A stretch of DNA of 64,000 nucleotides from Phocoenobacter atlanticus subsp. cyclopteri (GCF_018343795.1 NZ_CP074346.1:434001-498000), one strand, 5' to 3'; positions 24,170-36,618 are shown, counted from the stretch's first letter. Notes: generated from the letters alone by a model not told the origin. Translations and numbers: made by a program.

Positions 24170-24667
24170 ATGTTAAAACAATCAATTATCAACAAATTAA
24201 ATGAGCAAATAAATTTAGAATTTGCCTCTTCAAATATTTACTTACAAATGAGTTCGTGGTGTGCTTATCACGGATATGAAGGAGCGGCTGAATTTTTATT
24301 ACGTCATGCGGATGAAGAGCTTGAGCATATGCAAAAACTTTTTGATTATGTGAGCGAAACGGGTGGTTTACCATTGCTAGGTACAATTGAAGCACCTCGT
24401 ACCGAGTTTGAATCATTACAACAAATCTTTGAAATTACGTTAGAGCACGAAAAATTTGTTACGAGTAAAATTAATGAATTAGTCGAGGTGACTTTTGATA
24501 GTAAAGATAATTCTGCATTCAATTTCTTACAATGGTATGTCAGTGAGCAGCACGAAGAAGAAACTTTATTCAATGGTATTGTCGATAAATTTAATATGAT
24601 TGGTGGTGATAAATTAGGTCTTTACTTAATTGATCGTGAATTAGCAACACTTGGTGCAAACCATTAA
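24170..24667 (+). CDS. ftnA: Bacterial non-haem ferritin A
   Basis: A 165-residue ferritin subunit that assembles a 24-mer shell storing iron as a ferric mineral. Ferroxidase ligands are visible: Glu in [14 protein letters not shown] (about residue 17), the ADEELEHMQ helix (Glu/His about 50-53), and Gln/Glu in [10 protein letters not shown] (about 126-131). ATG 24170 follows GGAGAAACC; upstream in-frame codons are not family sequence. It is followed 24 bp later by a second ferritin gene, the paired arrangement known in Haemophilus. Confidence 0.95.
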   Translation: MLKQSIINKLNEQINLEFASSNIYLQMSSWCAYHGYEGAAEFLLRHADEELEHMQKLFDYVSETGGLPLLGTIEAPRTEFESLQQIFEITLEHEKFVTSKINELVEVTFDSKDNSAFNFLQWYVSEQHEEETLFNGIVDKFNMIGGDKLGLYLIDRELATLGANH

Positions 24668-24691
24668 TCCATTTACAAAGAGGAAAAAAAT

Positions 24692-25186
24692 ATGTTATCA
24701 AATAAAATTATTACAATGTTAAATGAACAGTTAAACTTGGAGCTTTATTCATCAAATTTATATCTTCAGATGAGTGCGTGGTGTACAAATAAAGGTTATG
24801 AGGGTGCGGCTATTTTCTTACGTGAACACGCAACAGAAGAAATGGTACATATGAGAAAGCTATTTACTTATTTGAATGAAACTGGGGCATATACGACCAT
24901 TGCTGAAATTGAAGCACCTAAATCAGAATTTTCATCATTGAAAGAAGTATTAGAACTTACTTTTGAACACGAAAAACTAATTACTAAGAAAATCAACGAA
25001 TTAGTAGAGATTACCTTGGCAGAAAAAGATTTTGCATCATTTAACTTCTTGCAATGGTATGTGAGCGAACAACACGAAGAAGAAACGTTATTCGGTGGCA
25101 TTTTAGATAAATTGAATTTATTAGGTCAAGACAGTAAAGGTCTATATTACATTGATAAAGAATTAGTAAAATTAGTTACAGCATAA
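24692..25186 (+). CDS. ftnB: Bacterial non-haem ferritin, second subunit
   Basis: A 164-residue paralogue of the preceding ferritin, similar along its whole length. It keeps the ferroxidase-type residues ([33 protein letters not shown]). The two subunits probably co-assemble into mixed shells. It has its own AGAGGAAA ribosome site, 24 bp after ftnA, and a strong terminator follows. Confidence 0.93.
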   Translation: MLSNKIITMLNEQLNLELYSSNLYLQMSAWCTNKGYEGAAIFLREHATEEMVHMRKLFTYLNETGAYTTIAEIEAPKSEFSSLKEVLELTFEHEKLITKKINELVEITLAEKDFASFNFLQWYVSEQHEEETLFGGILDKLNLLGQDSKGLYYIDKELVKLVTA

Positions 25187-25206
25187 TTATTATTTAATTG
25201 ACACGA

Positions 25207-25242
25207 GAGAGACAGAATATATTCTGTCTCTCTTTCTTTTTT
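25207..25242. terminator. Terminator between ftnB and cysK
   Basis: Perfect 26-nt palindrome GAGAGACAGAATAT / ATATTCTGTCTCTC followed by TTTCTTTTTT. Convergent genes, mainly serving ftnB. Confidence 0.9.
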
Positions 25243-25248
25243 GTTGAA

Positions 25249-26199
25249 TTAAATATCCACGTCATCAAAAAGAGGTGTACTTAAATAACGCTCAGAAGCA
25301 GAAGGAAGAATAGCAACTATTATCTTATCCTTAAATTCGGGTAATTTTGCTAAAAGATCCGCTACAGCAACCGCTGCACCTGATGAAATACCTACCAATA
25401 TACCTTCTTTTTCCATTAATTGACGCGCAGTTTCAATCGCAGTTTCACTGTCCACTTGTTCAACTCGATCAATTAATGTTAAATCTAAATTTTTAGGAAT
25501 AAACCCTGCTCCAATACCTTGAATTTTATGCGGAGCAGGTTTAATTTCTTGATGATTTAAAGTTTGTGTAATGACTGGGGATTCTTTTGGCTCAACAGCA
25601 ACACTTATAATCTGTTTGTGTTTATCTTGTTTGAAATAACGAGAAATGCCTGTAATTGTGCCACCTGTTCCTACGCCAGCTACAATCACATCAACATTGC
25701 CTTGTGTGGCATCCCAAATTTCAGGGGCGGTTGTTTTTTGGTGAATATCGGGGTTAGCAGGATTATCAAATTGTCTTAACATTACATAATGTGCAGGATC
25801 GCTAGCTAAAATTTCTTCCGCTTTTGTTATTGCCCCTTTCATTCCTTTTGAACCATCAGTTAAGATTAAATTTACTCCCAACCCTCGTAATAATCGTTTA
25901 CGCTCAAGACTCATTGTTTCGGGCATTGTTAACGTTAATTTATACCCTCTTGCTGCTGCAACATAAGCAAGTGCAATACCTGTATTCCCACTGGTTGCAT
26001 CAATAATTTCTTTATCTGAAGTTAATATACCATCCTCTTCAGCCTGCCATACCATATTTGCTCCGATACGGCATTTTACACTAAAACTCGGATTACGAGA
26101 TTCTACTTTAACTAAGATATTACCTTGATTTCCGAAGTGTTTTAAGCGAATAAGAGGCGTATTTCCTATTGTTAGAGAATTATCTTCGTAGATTTTCAT
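25249..26199 (-). CDS. cysK: Cysteine synthase A (O-acetylserine sulfhydrylase)
   Basis: A 316-residue PLP enzyme converting O-acetylserine and sulfide to cysteine. The PLP lysine is Lys42 in [11 protein letters not shown], the substrate loop is [10 protein letters not shown] (about residue 69) and the phosphate-binding loop is [11 protein letters not shown] (about residue 177). Length and the [12 protein letters not shown] block favour CysK over CysM. It is monocistronic with a wide upstream spacer. The paralogue assignment is family inference. Confidence 0.94.
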   Translation of the reverse strand: MKIYEDNSLTIGNTPLIRLKHFGNQGNILVKVESRNPSFSVKCRIGANMVWQAEEDGILTSDKEIIDATSGNTGIALAYVAAARGYKLTLTMPETMSLERKRLLRGLGVNLILTDGSKGMKGAITKAEEILASDPAHYVMLRQFDNPANPDIHQKTTAPEIWDATQGNVDVIVAGVGTGGTITGISRYFKQDKHKQIISVAVEPKESPVITQTLNHQEIKPAPHKIQGIGAGFIPKNLDLTLIDRVEQVDSETAIETARQLMEKEGILVGISSGAAVAVADLLAKLPEFKDKIIVAILPSASERYLSTPLFDDVDI

Positions 26200-26453
26200 T
26201 GTGGTTCCTTTTTTTATTTAATTTCAAAAGATAATACGTTTTTCTTAAATTATTCACTAGGAAAATTTTTTTATATGAAATAACAAAAAGATATAAACCG
26301 ATAAGTAAACAAAATGTAAAAAGAGAAGTGATATCATTTGATTTTTGTGATTTGTATCATAGAATTAAAGATAAAGCATATATAAGGGAAGTAAATAGTG
26401 TTATTATAGAGGGATGATTATTAATTTTTTATACTTAAATTTAGGAGAATATT

Positions 26454-26855
26454 ATGCAAAACTGGACAAATGAAATGTGGACAGCCGTTGTAATTGCTTT
26501 TGTCATTGGTTTAATTTTAGGTTACTTCGTTATGTATTTTACTAAGGGAAATGTAAAACAACATGTTAAACTTGAAAAAGAATTTAAAAAAGTAAAAGCA
26601 GAAAAAGAAGTACAGAAAAAACAGTTGGAAACGCATTTTTCTGAAAGTGCAGTGTTATTATCAACCCTTGCAAAAGATTATAAAAAATTATACACGCACT
26701 TAGCGGATGGTTCTGAAAAATTATTACCTGAAACTCACAGTATCGATCTTTTTGAACAACTTCAGTTAGAAGACAATAAAGAAGCGTTACAACCTAAAGA
26801 GGTAGAAACGGTTATAGAACCTCTTGTTGAAACAGAGAAAGAGAAAGCAGAATAA
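26454..26855 (+). CDS. zapG: ZapG/YhcB family inner-membrane protein (DUF1043)
   Basis: A 133-residue protein with one N-terminal helix (about residues 9-30, AVVIAFVIGLILGYFVMYF) and a cytoplasmic coiled coil rich in Lys and Glu (about 38-65), the YhcB/ZapG layout. YhcB is linked to cell division and envelope growth in E. coli. The tail is acidic. Ribosome site AGGAGAA. Monocistronic, followed by a terminator. Confidence 0.88.
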   Translation: MQNWTNEMWTAVVIAFVIGLILGYFVMYFTKGNVKQHVKLEKEFKKVKAEKEVQKKQLETHFSESAVLLSTLAKDYKKLYTHLADGSEKLLPETHSIDLFEQLQLEDNKEALQPKEVETVIEPLVETEKEKAE

Positions 26856-26914
26856 GTCGTAAATAGCCGTAAACAGAAAATATTGTCTCTTCAAAACGGC
26901 GTTAGGTTAAAAGT

Positions 26915-26943
26915 AGGGCTCAAATTTATCTTTGAGCCCTTTC
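26915..26943 (+). terminator. Terminator after zapG
   Basis: Perfect 10-bp stem AGGGCTCAAA / TTTGAGCCCT with a 6-nt loop; only a short T run follows, so efficiency is unsure. Confidence 0.7.
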
Positions 26944-27149
26944 CAAAATAAACAGAGATCATTTCTTAAAATTATGCTTAAGCATAAGACATTTGTTTTA
27001 TAAATATACTAGGCGACACTTTTTAGAAAAGTATTAACTAATTTTGTGTATTTTGTATATTTTTTCCAATAAACCAAATCATCCATTCTAAAAAAGCATA
27101 AAAAATGCTATATTCTTAGGCTATGTTTATTTAATTTGAAGATGAAACA

Positions 27150-29175
<2,026 letters not shown>

Positions 29176-29184
29176 GGTTTTAAG

Positions 29185-29208
29185 AAAGTCCATTGAATGG
29201 ACTTTTTT
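29185..29208 (+). terminator. Terminator after purB
   Basis: Stem AAAGTCCA / TGGACTTT with a short loop, then TTTT. It overlaps the leader of the next gene. Confidence 0.75.
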
Positions 29209-29220
29209 GTGAGGTTTAAA

Positions 29221-30182
29221 ATGAATAATTATAGATATTTGAAAAATCTTTTTTCTAATAAAGAACGAATAAATAAAGAGAAAGAAGCTCAAAAATATAG
29301 ACATAGTTTTTTTCAAGTTATAGTACTATTTTTATTTTTTTAGTTACAATAAGCTCTTATATTTTTGGTGCAATGGTTGTTAGAAATTATTTAGATAGTA
29401 TATCAGCATTATCTATTTTTCCTGATATCTTAGCTAATCAAAGCATAGTATCAATAATTATAGTATTTGTTATTTTCTTAATTTTTTCTTTTGGTCTACC
29501 TATTGTGCTCTCTTATTTGTTAAAGGAAGCCAAAGGGAAAGCAGAGCAGTGTTTTACTATACTTTATTATTTAGTCGTTTGCTTCATTAGTATAATCTTA
29601 ATATTTTTTAATATAAATTTAACATCGCAACCTTGTTTTTTAGTTATTTTTTCATGTTTGTATCTGGTCTCATTGGTTATTCCATTTAGTTATTTTTATA
29701 ATACAGGCAATAAAGATCAGATGTTTAATATACAAGTTGTATTATGTATAAGTAGTGCTTTTATATTTCTGTTTGTTGCGAAATTACCCAATTTTACAGC
29801 AAAAAAAATAAACTTTTATGAATATTCTAAGGAAGCGAATTGGTATTTATTGGATAAACGTTTTATTGAAAATAAAATTTTTAGATTAAATAAAGGTAAA
29901 GGGCTTTATATTGATGAAGAAAGCTTTCATGCTCTAAAAAATAAATTTAGAAAATGGGATTATTGTGATAATCGTAAGTACAATCTTTGTTTTTTGGAAA
30001 GTAGTCAATATAAATATTCTAATGCTCTTTACGGCTATTTTGCTTGGAATTTAGGAGAAACAAAAGTTTTTTGTCCTGCATATATTCCTGTTGACGAAAT
30101 AAAATTAAATATGAAAGGAAAGCAACACCCTTGCCTTTTCATTAAAGGCGAATACCTAACTCCATTACCTAGTAGACTATAA
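29221..30182 (+). pseudogene. Uncharacterised multi-helix membrane protein, frameshifted
   Basis: Not a family I recognise. ATG 29221 follows GAGG and encodes 40 residues (charged N-terminus, then the start of a helix) before a TAG inside a T7 run at 29335-29341. The next frame, open from 29373, continues the same hydrophobic segment. One extra T gives a single 320-residue protein with about five membrane helices in the first 180 residues and a soluble C-terminal part of about 130 residues with four cysteines (DYCDNRKYNLCF and later single Cys). It is broken, phase-variable or mis-sequenced. Codon use is A/T-rich like the paralogues at 44.2 kb, but I see no clear homology to them. Confidence 0.7.
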
Positions 30183-30398
30183 CTCAAAACAACTCAACCA
30201 GGCGGTTATATTTTTATAAAAATTTACAAAAATTGTAAAAAATAAAGAAAATCCCACCGCTTATACATTAAATCTTCCAATAAAACTCTTACTATATTAA
30301 AGCATTACAGTTGAAACTGGATGATTATTAATCATAGACTTTTTTATGCTTTTTGTTTAAAATACAAATCGTTATTATTTTTAAACAAAGGGGCTAAT

Positions 30399-32762
30399 GT
30401 GAAAAAACTTCATAAATCAATTATTTTAACAAGTACGGTGGCTGTTGCATTACCTGTGTATGCAGATAATGTGGAACAATCAACAATCAACAATCAACAA
30501 TTAGTAGAAAATAAACTGTCAGAAGTGGTGGTTTACGGACAACAAAATACAGGACTTTCTTCAACCCAAAAAATTACCAGTAAAGAGATTGCAAAAACAC
30601 CCGTTTCAAATGGGAATATCTCTGATTATTTAAAATCTAATTCACATATTCGTTTTGAAAATAGTGATGAAACAAGTTTAATGCGTGGTGAAATCAAACC
30701 AGCTGAAATTTCTATCAATGGTGCTGAGGAATCTCAAACTAGTTATTATGTTGATAATGTAAATATTAATAATGATTTGGGAAAAGCGGGTGAACAAATT
30801 TTTGATGGTTCAATGGCTCAATATCCAAATATTAGTAATCCTCAAGCTTATTTTTTTGATGCAAATTTATTATCTTCTATAGTTGTTCACGACAGTAATG
30901 TTTCTGCTAGTTTGGGTGGTTTTTCTGGTGGGGCTGTTGTTGCTAAAACAAAATATTATGATGGTAAAGATCGAGTAAAACTACGTTATCGTACTTCGCG
31001 CTCACAATGGGCTAAATTTGATGTAGATAGTGATTTAGCAGATAGATTTTCAAAAGCAACACCAGTAGGATTTGTTGCTGAATTCCAACCAAAGTATGAT
31101 AAAAACTTTTTTAGTCTTTCTGCTGAAAAATCTTTAACTGATAATTTAGGTGTTGTATTTGGTGTGAGCCGAAGAACTGCTAATATTCAACAAGCAAAAA
31201 TAATGTCTGTAGATAAAAAGACAGGAAATATTTCATACGGTAATGAAAATAATACTCGTCGTTCAGATAATTTGTTAACTAATTTTAATTATAGGTTATC
31301 AGATAATGATCGTTTTGAATTAGGATTAAGATATTCTAATTATAAAGAGAGTAAATATCTTGCAGATATTTTTAATAGTGATGTTGATGACTATCATAAA
31401 GCCTATGGTGCTACGTTTGCTTGGGTTCATGGATTTAATAAAGGTGTTTTAACTTCGACACTTGCTTATGATTATTTTAGTGATAAACGTGAATCGAGTG
31501 CAACACATTTAGATCAAACAATTTATGATGGATATGAAATATCTAAAGGGGGAATGGGAAATAGTAAATTAACTCAAAATAACCTTCATTATTCAATGGA
31601 ATATGCGGTGAATCCTTTTGATTTGGGTAATGTTTCTCACTCCATTTCAGTAGGTGGTTTATATCAATCTACACATTATAAATATAATCGTAAACAAGAT
31701 GCTTCTGCATCTATGAAAATGATAATGGACTTTGGATTCGGTCCATTTGAAATGGATATGGGATCTAATAACGTTTTCAAAGGAACAGTAAAAACGAAAT
31801 ATCAAAACTTATCACTTTATGCTGAAGATTTAATTAAAGTAGGTAATTTTGATTTTAGACCAGGTATCCGTATTGAGCGTGATGATTTCTTAAAAAATAC
31901 CAATATTGCGCCACGTTTTGTTGCAAATTGGTCACCACTTGAAACAACCTCAATGAGCTTAGGTTTAAACCGCTATTATGGGCGTAGCTTTGCAGCAATG
32001 AAGTTAGCACAGGGTATTTTTAAGCTAGATAATGTTTCACCTAATCGCTATAGTGATACCAAATCATTTAAAACACCTTATTCTGATGAGCTGAGTTTAG
32101 GCTTTAATCAACAATATAAAAATGTGATGTTTAATGCAGGTTTTATTCATAGAAAAAATAAAGATCGTATTGTATTATCAAAAAATTGTGTTGATGGATC
32201 AGATCGTTGCTATGTAAAAGGTGATGATTATGGTGTTAATGTTTATACTTTACAAATTTCTAATTTAGATGCTTGGAAGTTAGGAAAAACTTATTGGAAT
32301 ACTTCACTTGGTATTGATTGGTTAGATGTTGATGCCCTTGATTATGCTCAAACAGACTTAAATAAACCAGTAATACTTGATGGTAAATCAATGTCTTATG
32401 GTGATATGAGACGTAAAATCAATAATAATCGTGAAAATTGGACGGTTCGTTTCGGTTTGGATATGACTATCCCTGATTATAGTATCGATTGGAGAAATAA
32501 ACTTTATATTAAGGCACCAATTAAAGGTGTGAATGAAACAAATGTTGATGATGTTTACACAAGCTTTGATTATGGTACTCATGTTCAATGGGATACCAGT
32601 GTTCGTTGGTCACCTAAATTTGGTAAACATAGCCCTTATGTAAAATTTGACGTACTTAATGTTTTAAATAAAACGAGAAAAGGAATGACAAGCAGAGGCA
32701 TTAATAATGGTTTCTATACTGCTGGTCGTGAATTCTGGCTTGAATTAGGCTATGAATTTTAA
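30399..32762 (+). CDS. TonB-dependent outer-membrane receptor (YddB/FusA-like by context)
   Basis: About 787 residues from GTG 30399, which follows AAAGGGG and starts a clean Sec signal (MKKLHKSIILTSTVAVALP to VYADN); in-frame codons back to 30321 would bury it. A TonB box-like stretch LSEVVVYG is at about residues 41-48, then a plug domain and a 22-strand barrel ending in the canonical aromatic terminus (ELGYEF). The protein is an outer-membrane gated channel driven by TonB. It is followed by an M16 protease and an SbmA-like importer, the arrangement of protein-import systems such as FusA or YddB, so a protein or peptide ligand is more likely than a siderophore. The ligand itself cannot be read. 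Confidence 0.85.
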   Translation: MKKLHKSIILTSTVAVALPVYADNVEQSTINNQQLVENKLSEVVVYGQQNTGLSSTQKITSKEIAKTPVSNGNISDYLKSNSHIRFENSDETSLMRGEIKPAEISINGAEESQTSYYVDNVNINNDLGKAGEQIFDGSMAQYPNISNPQAYFFDANLLSSIVVHDSNVSASLGGFSGGAVVAKTKYYDGKDRVKLRYRTSRSQWAKFDVDSDLADRFSKATPVGFVAEFQPKYDKNFFSLSAEKSLTDNLGVVFGVSRRTANIQQAKIMSVDKKTGNISYGNENNTRRSDNLLTNFNYRLSDNDRFELGLRYSNYKESKYLADIFNSDVDDYHKAYGATFAWVHGFNKGVLTSTLAYDYFSDKRESSATHLDQTIYDGYEISKGGMGNSKLTQNNLHYSMEYAVNPFDLGNVSHSISVGGLYQSTHYKYNRKQDASASMKMIMDFGFGPFEMDMGSNNVFKGTVKTKYQNLSLYAEDLIKVGNFDFRPGIRIERDDFLKNTNIAPRFVANWSPLETTSMSLGLNRYYGRSFAAMKLAQGIFKLDNVSPNRYSDTKSFKTPYSDELSLGFNQQYKNVMFNAGFIHRKNKDRIVLSKNCVDGSDRCYVKGDDYGVNVYTLQISNLDAWKLGKTYWNTSLGIDWLDVDALDYAQTDLNKPVILDGKSMSYGDMRRKINNNRENWTVRFGLDMTIPDYSIDWRNKLYIKAPIKGVNETNVDDVYTSFDYGTHVQWDTSVRWSPKFGKHSPYVKFDVLNVLNKTRKGMTSRGINNGFYTAGREFWLELGYEF

Positions 32763-32787
32763 TTAACCTTTAAATATCAATTATATA

Positions 32788-32809
32788 GGGCAAATTATTG
32801 CCCTTTTTT
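32788..32809 (+). terminator. Hairpin between receptor and protease genes
   Basis: GGGCAA / TTGCCC stem with T6 tail. It could end or attenuate transcription, lowering protease expression relative to the receptor. Confidence 0.7.
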
Positions 32810-32820
32810 AGTTAGTGATA

Positions 32821-35619
32821 ATGATGAAAAAAATATTATTTATATGTGCTATTTTTTTATTAAATAGCTGTGGGGTTTCTCATTTTAACCCCGCTGAGAA
32901 ATTGTCTTTTAATGAGAAAGTTACAAAAGGGACATTAGAAAATGGTCTGCGTTATTATGTGTTAAAAAATACCTTGCCCAAAGATAAAGTTTACCTTCGG
33001 TTGGTGGTCAATGCAGGATCATTAAATGAAGATGATGATCAAAAAGGGGTTGCTCATTTAGTTGAGCATTTAGCATTTAATGGCTCTAAGAAATTCCCTA
33101 AAAATCAGATTATTGATATTTTAGAAAAACTGGGAATGAAATTTGCCAGAGATATCAATGCGTTCACTGATTTTGAAAATACGGTTTATACGCTCAATTT
33201 AGCGAAAAATAATGAAAAAAATCTCGATCTTGCCTTAGATGTTGTGAATGAATGGATACATAATTTGACTATTTTGCCAGAAGATTTAGATGCAGAGCGT
33301 GGCGTTGTGTTAGAAGAATGGCGAGCAAGATTAAGCCCAATGTTGCGTTTAGGGAATAAAAAAAGTTTAGTCGAAATGGCACATTCTCGTTATGTTAAAA
33401 GAGATCCAATTGGAGATGTGAACATCATTAGACATATTTCTCAACAGCGAGTTTATGATTTTTATAAAAAATGGTATCGCCCTGATAATATGTCCTTAAT
33501 CATTGTAGGCGATATTGATCCAGCCCAAGTGGTCAATTTAATTAAGCAAAAGCTAAAAGAAAAAACAACGGCTAAAACGTCGTTGCCAAAAATAGATTAT
33601 CGAGTTCCCGTGATTGAAAAATGGCGTGTAGCGACAGTGTCTGAAAAACAAATGAACACACCAAGTATTGAATTTGGTCTTTTTAAAGAGTTAAGAAATC
33701 AAGATACTGTTGCGGAATATAAACAGGAATTATTGCAACAAATAGCGATACGTTTAACTAACCTTCGTTTACAAAAATGGGAAAAAACCAATAAAAACCA
33801 AATTGAATCGGCAAATTTATATCAAAATTATTTAGGTCGAGAAACATTGGAATGGGTTTTTAACCTTCAATTAAAAAATAATAAAATTGCAAAAAATGAT
33901 TATTTAACAACCGCTTCAATCTTATTTAATTTTATTGCGGAAATAAATCAAAATGGCTTTGAGCAAGCTGAATTTGATAGTGAAGTAAAACGTATTAAAA
34001 AGTTAAATGAAACGGAAAAAGGGATTGAAATTAATAGTTTAAATCTCGCTGATGATTTATTGATTTCAGCAGCAACTGATCAAGTGAATTTATCTCAGCA
34101 ATATAAATACCAATTAAACAAAAAGTTATTAAATGAAATAACGTTGAATGAAGTCAATCAAGTTATTCAACAGTGGGTAAAATTAAAAGCTAAATTATTA
34201 CTGGTTACACAACCCTTTAAAAAAATGTCGTTTAATTTTGATGTAAAAGAAGTTGAGGCTTTATGGGAAAAGGCGTTAGGACAATCTCAATCACACTGGA
34301 ATAGTAACCCCCAAAAAGCACATATTATTTCATTTAAAGAGCAGAAATTGGCTTTAACACAAGGCAATATCAGTATGCTTAATCATTGGAATGATATGGA
34401 TATAACCGAGTATCAGTTAGAAAATGGCAGCAAGCTGGTTTATTATTATAGTGATAAAAATCCACAAAAAGTTCATTTTAGTGCGATTACCACTGGCGGA
34501 TTACGTTCTGTACCAGAAAAGGATTATCAGTTATTAAAAGCAGCTACGACAATGGTTGATGACACTGGCATTGGAAAATTTTCACAAGATTATTTAACTA
34601 AACAATTTGGTAATAATCCGATTGCATTTATGACGGTGATTGATGAAGCAAAACAAGGTTTTACCAGCATTTCCAAAAGCGATAATTTAGAAAATATTTT
34701 AAAATTATTTCGATTTAGATTGCAAGCAAGCCCAATCTCTAAGGTGGTTTTAAAAAAATATCAATATGATATGCAAAGCTATTTTGCAGACCAAGATAAA
34801 GAAAGTGAATTTGCTTATCAAGTGTCAAAATTACGCTATCCAAACCGAGAAACGGTTTATACTAAAAAACCGTCTCATTTTAATAGCTTGAAATCAGATG
34901 TTTTATCAAAACTTTATCAAAAGTATATTTTGAATAAAACAGATTTTACCTATTTTATCGTAGGCGATATCGATCAAAAAACCGTTGAAAAATTAGCGAA
35001 GAAATATTTAGCCACTGTACCGATGGTTAAAATAAATCGTCCGCTTAAACCTTTACTTATCAATAGTCCAAGCAAGGATTTTATATTAAAAGGTTTAAAT
35101 GAGCCGAGAGCAGAAGTGGATATTTATTTAACGACGAACAACCGCTATAACCCTGAAAATGAGTATTTATTGGATATTTTGGGCGATATGTTGCAAGAAG
35201 AGTTGCGTTTAAATTTAAGGGAAAAAGCTTCTGGGGTTTATTCTGTCACAAGTTGGTTCTCGCAAGCCCCTTATTCATCGCAAATTGAAGGCAAAATCAG
35301 TTTTAGTTGTGCACCATCAAGAGTAAATGAATTAAAGCAAATGAGCCATAAAATATTAGATGATTTTCTTAACAATGGCATTGATCGAGAATTATTTTTC
35401 AAAAAACTTGCTGAAAAAAGAAACAGCTTAAAGAATGAATATAATTCATTGCTAATGGTACTAAATATGATTGAAGAAAGTTATTTAGTCACAAATAGTC
35501 CAAATTTATTGTATCGAGTAACAAGGCTTGAACACATTGTTACTCAACAAAAGTTAGAGCAATTAGCAACGAAAGTGCTTAAAAACTCAGTGCGGTTTAA
35601 CACTATCTTAACCCATTAG
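32821..35619 (+). CDS. pqqL: M16 zinc metalloprotease, PqqL/FusC-like
   Basis: About 932 residues. Two homologous halves of the M16 (insulinase/pitrilysin) fold in one chain. The inverted zinc motif HLVEH is at about residues 79-83 within GVAHLVEHLAFNGS, and the distal Glu is in RGVVLEEWRAR (about residue 155). The N-terminus (KKILFICAIFLLNSCG) looks like a lipoprotein signal with an imperfect lipobox LNSC, so it may be membrane-anchored in the periplasm. The start is uncertain: GTG 32815, ATG 32821 or ATG 32824, none with a good ribosome site. Next to a TonB receptor it matches E. coli PqqL and Pectobacterium FusC, which cut imported protein in the periplasm. Confidence 0.88.
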   Translation: MMKKILFICAIFLLNSCGVSHFNPAEKLSFNEKVTKGTLENGLRYYVLKNTLPKDKVYLRLVVNAGSLNEDDDQKGVAHLVEHLAFNGSKKFPKNQIIDILEKLGMKFARDINAFTDFENTVYTLNLAKNNEKNLDLALDVVNEWIHNLTILPEDLDAERGVVLEEWRARLSPMLRLGNKKSLVEMAHSRYVKRDPIGDVNIIRHISQQRVYDFYKKWYRPDNMSLIIVGDIDPAQVVNLIKQKLKEKTTAKTSLPKIDYRVPVIEKWRVATVSEKQMNTPSIEFGLFKELRNQDTVAEYKQELLQQIAIRLTNLRLQKWEKTNKNQIESANLYQNYLGRETLEWVFNLQLKNNKIAKNDYLTTASILFNFIAEINQNGFEQAEFDSEVKRIKKLNETEKGIEINSLNLADDLLISAATDQVNLSQQYKYQLNKKLLNEITLNEVNQVIQQWVKLKAKLLLVTQPFKKMSFNFDVKEVEALWEKALGQSQSHWNSNPQKAHIISFKEQKLALTQGNISMLNHWNDMDITEYQLENGSKLVYYYSDKNPQKVHFSAITTGGLRSVPEKDYQLLKAATTMVDDTGIGKFSQDYLTKQFGNNPIAFMTVIDEAKQGFTSISKSDNLENILKLFRFRLQASPISKVVLKKYQYDMQSYFADQDKESEFAYQVSKLRYPNRETVYTKKPSHFNSLKSDVLSKLYQKYILNKTDFTYFIVGDIDQKTVEKLAKKYLATVPMVKINRPLKPLLINSPSKDFILKGLNEPRAEVDIYLTTNNRYNPENEYLLDILGDMLQEELRLNLREKASGVYSVTSWFSQAPYSSQIEGKISFSCAPSRVNELKQMSHKILDDFLNNGIDRELFFKKLAEKRNSLKNEYNSLLMVLNMIEESYLVTNSPNLLYRVTRLEHIVTQQKLEQLATKVLKNSVRFNTILTH

Positions 35620-35649
35620 TATTTTTATTTTTTATATGAGATTTTTATA

Positions 35650-36618
35650 ATGTTTAAATCCTTTTTTCTAGACAAAAAATATTTACCTTGGTCTGTTTTA
35701 GGAAGTATTTTTTTATTGGCGGCAAGTTGGTATCAAGTTAGCGTTCAAGTATTGATAAATGAATGGTATGGCGAGTTTTTTGATACTATTCAAGATGTGC
35801 TAACTAAACCCAATTCAGTGCCATTATCTGATGTAATGCTCGAAATATTTTCCTACATTAAAATTGCTGGTATTTATATTATTTTTTCTGTGGTAGTAGA
35901 ATTTATTACCAGACATTACGTATTCCGTTGGCGTACTGCAATGAATGATTATTATATGTCTCATTGGGATAAATTACGCCATATTGAAGGGGCTTCACAG
36001 CGTATTCAAGAAGATACGATGCGTTTTGCTAAAATTGTTGAATCACTCGGCATTAGTTTTATCAACTCTTTAATGACACTGTTTGCTTTTCTTCCATTAC
36101 TTTGGGAATTAAGCAAAAAAATCACAACTTACCCTCTAATTGGTGAAGTCAGTCACGGTTTGATTTATGTGGCAATTTTATTTTCTCTGGGCGGAACGCT
36201 ATTGCTTGCGTTAGTCGGTATTAAATTACCGGGTTTAGAGTTTAATAATCAAAAAGTGGAAGCTGCTTATCGTAAAGAATTGGTTTATGGCGAAGACGAT
36301 CCTAATCGAGCTGATCCTGTTACCGTTAAAAATTTATATAAAGATGTGCGTAAGAACTATTTTAAACTATATTGGAATTATTTTTATTTTGATATGGCGA
36401 AATGGTCGTATATTCAGTTTGATGTAATGGTACCTTACATCGTGCTTGCTCCTACTATTGTAGCGGGTGTGATTACATTAGGTGTATTTAAACAAATTAC
36501 TCGTGCATTTAATCAAGTGGAAGGTTCATTCCAATTCTTTGTTTATTCGTGGGGATCGGTCGTTGAGTTAATGTCGATCAGAAAACGTTTAAAAGCCTTT
36601 GAAGAAAATATTCACTAA
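35650..36618 (+). CDS. sbmA: SbmA/BacA-family peptide importer, short form
   Basis: A 322-residue inner-membrane protein clearly related to SbmA, a proton-driven importer of peptides such as microcins. Shared blocks include HYVFRWRTAMNDYYM, LRHIEGASQRIQEDTMRFA, GIKLPGLEFNNQKVEAAYR and ELVYGEDD. E. coli SbmA has 406 residues; this one keeps the MFKSFF start but lacks about 75 residues covering the first two helices. There is no ATPase domain, unlike YddA. It lies 30 bp after the protease gene, so the import of peptides released by that protease is a reasonable inference. Confidence 0.9.
   Translation: MFKSFFLDKKYLPWSVLGSIFLLAASWYQVSVQVLINEWYGEFFDTIQDVLTKPNSVPLSDVMLEIFSYIKIAGIYIIFSVVVEFITRHYVFRWRTAMNDYYMSHWDKLRHIEGASQRIQEDTMRFAKIVESLGISFINSLMTLFAFLPLLWELSKKITTYPLIGEVSHGLIYVAILFSLGGTLLLALVGIKLPGLEFNNQKVEAAYRKELVYGEDDPNRADPVTVKNLYKDVRKNYFKLYWNYFYFDMAKWSYIQFDVMVPYIVLAPTIVAGVITLGVFKQITRAFNQVEGSFQFFVYSWGSVVELMSIRKRLKAFEENIH

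Noticed and set aside
29373-30182. Independent gene starting at Met-Val-Val
   Set aside because: The start has no ribosome site, lies inside a helix, and the preceding frame with a good site continues the same helix one base out of register.
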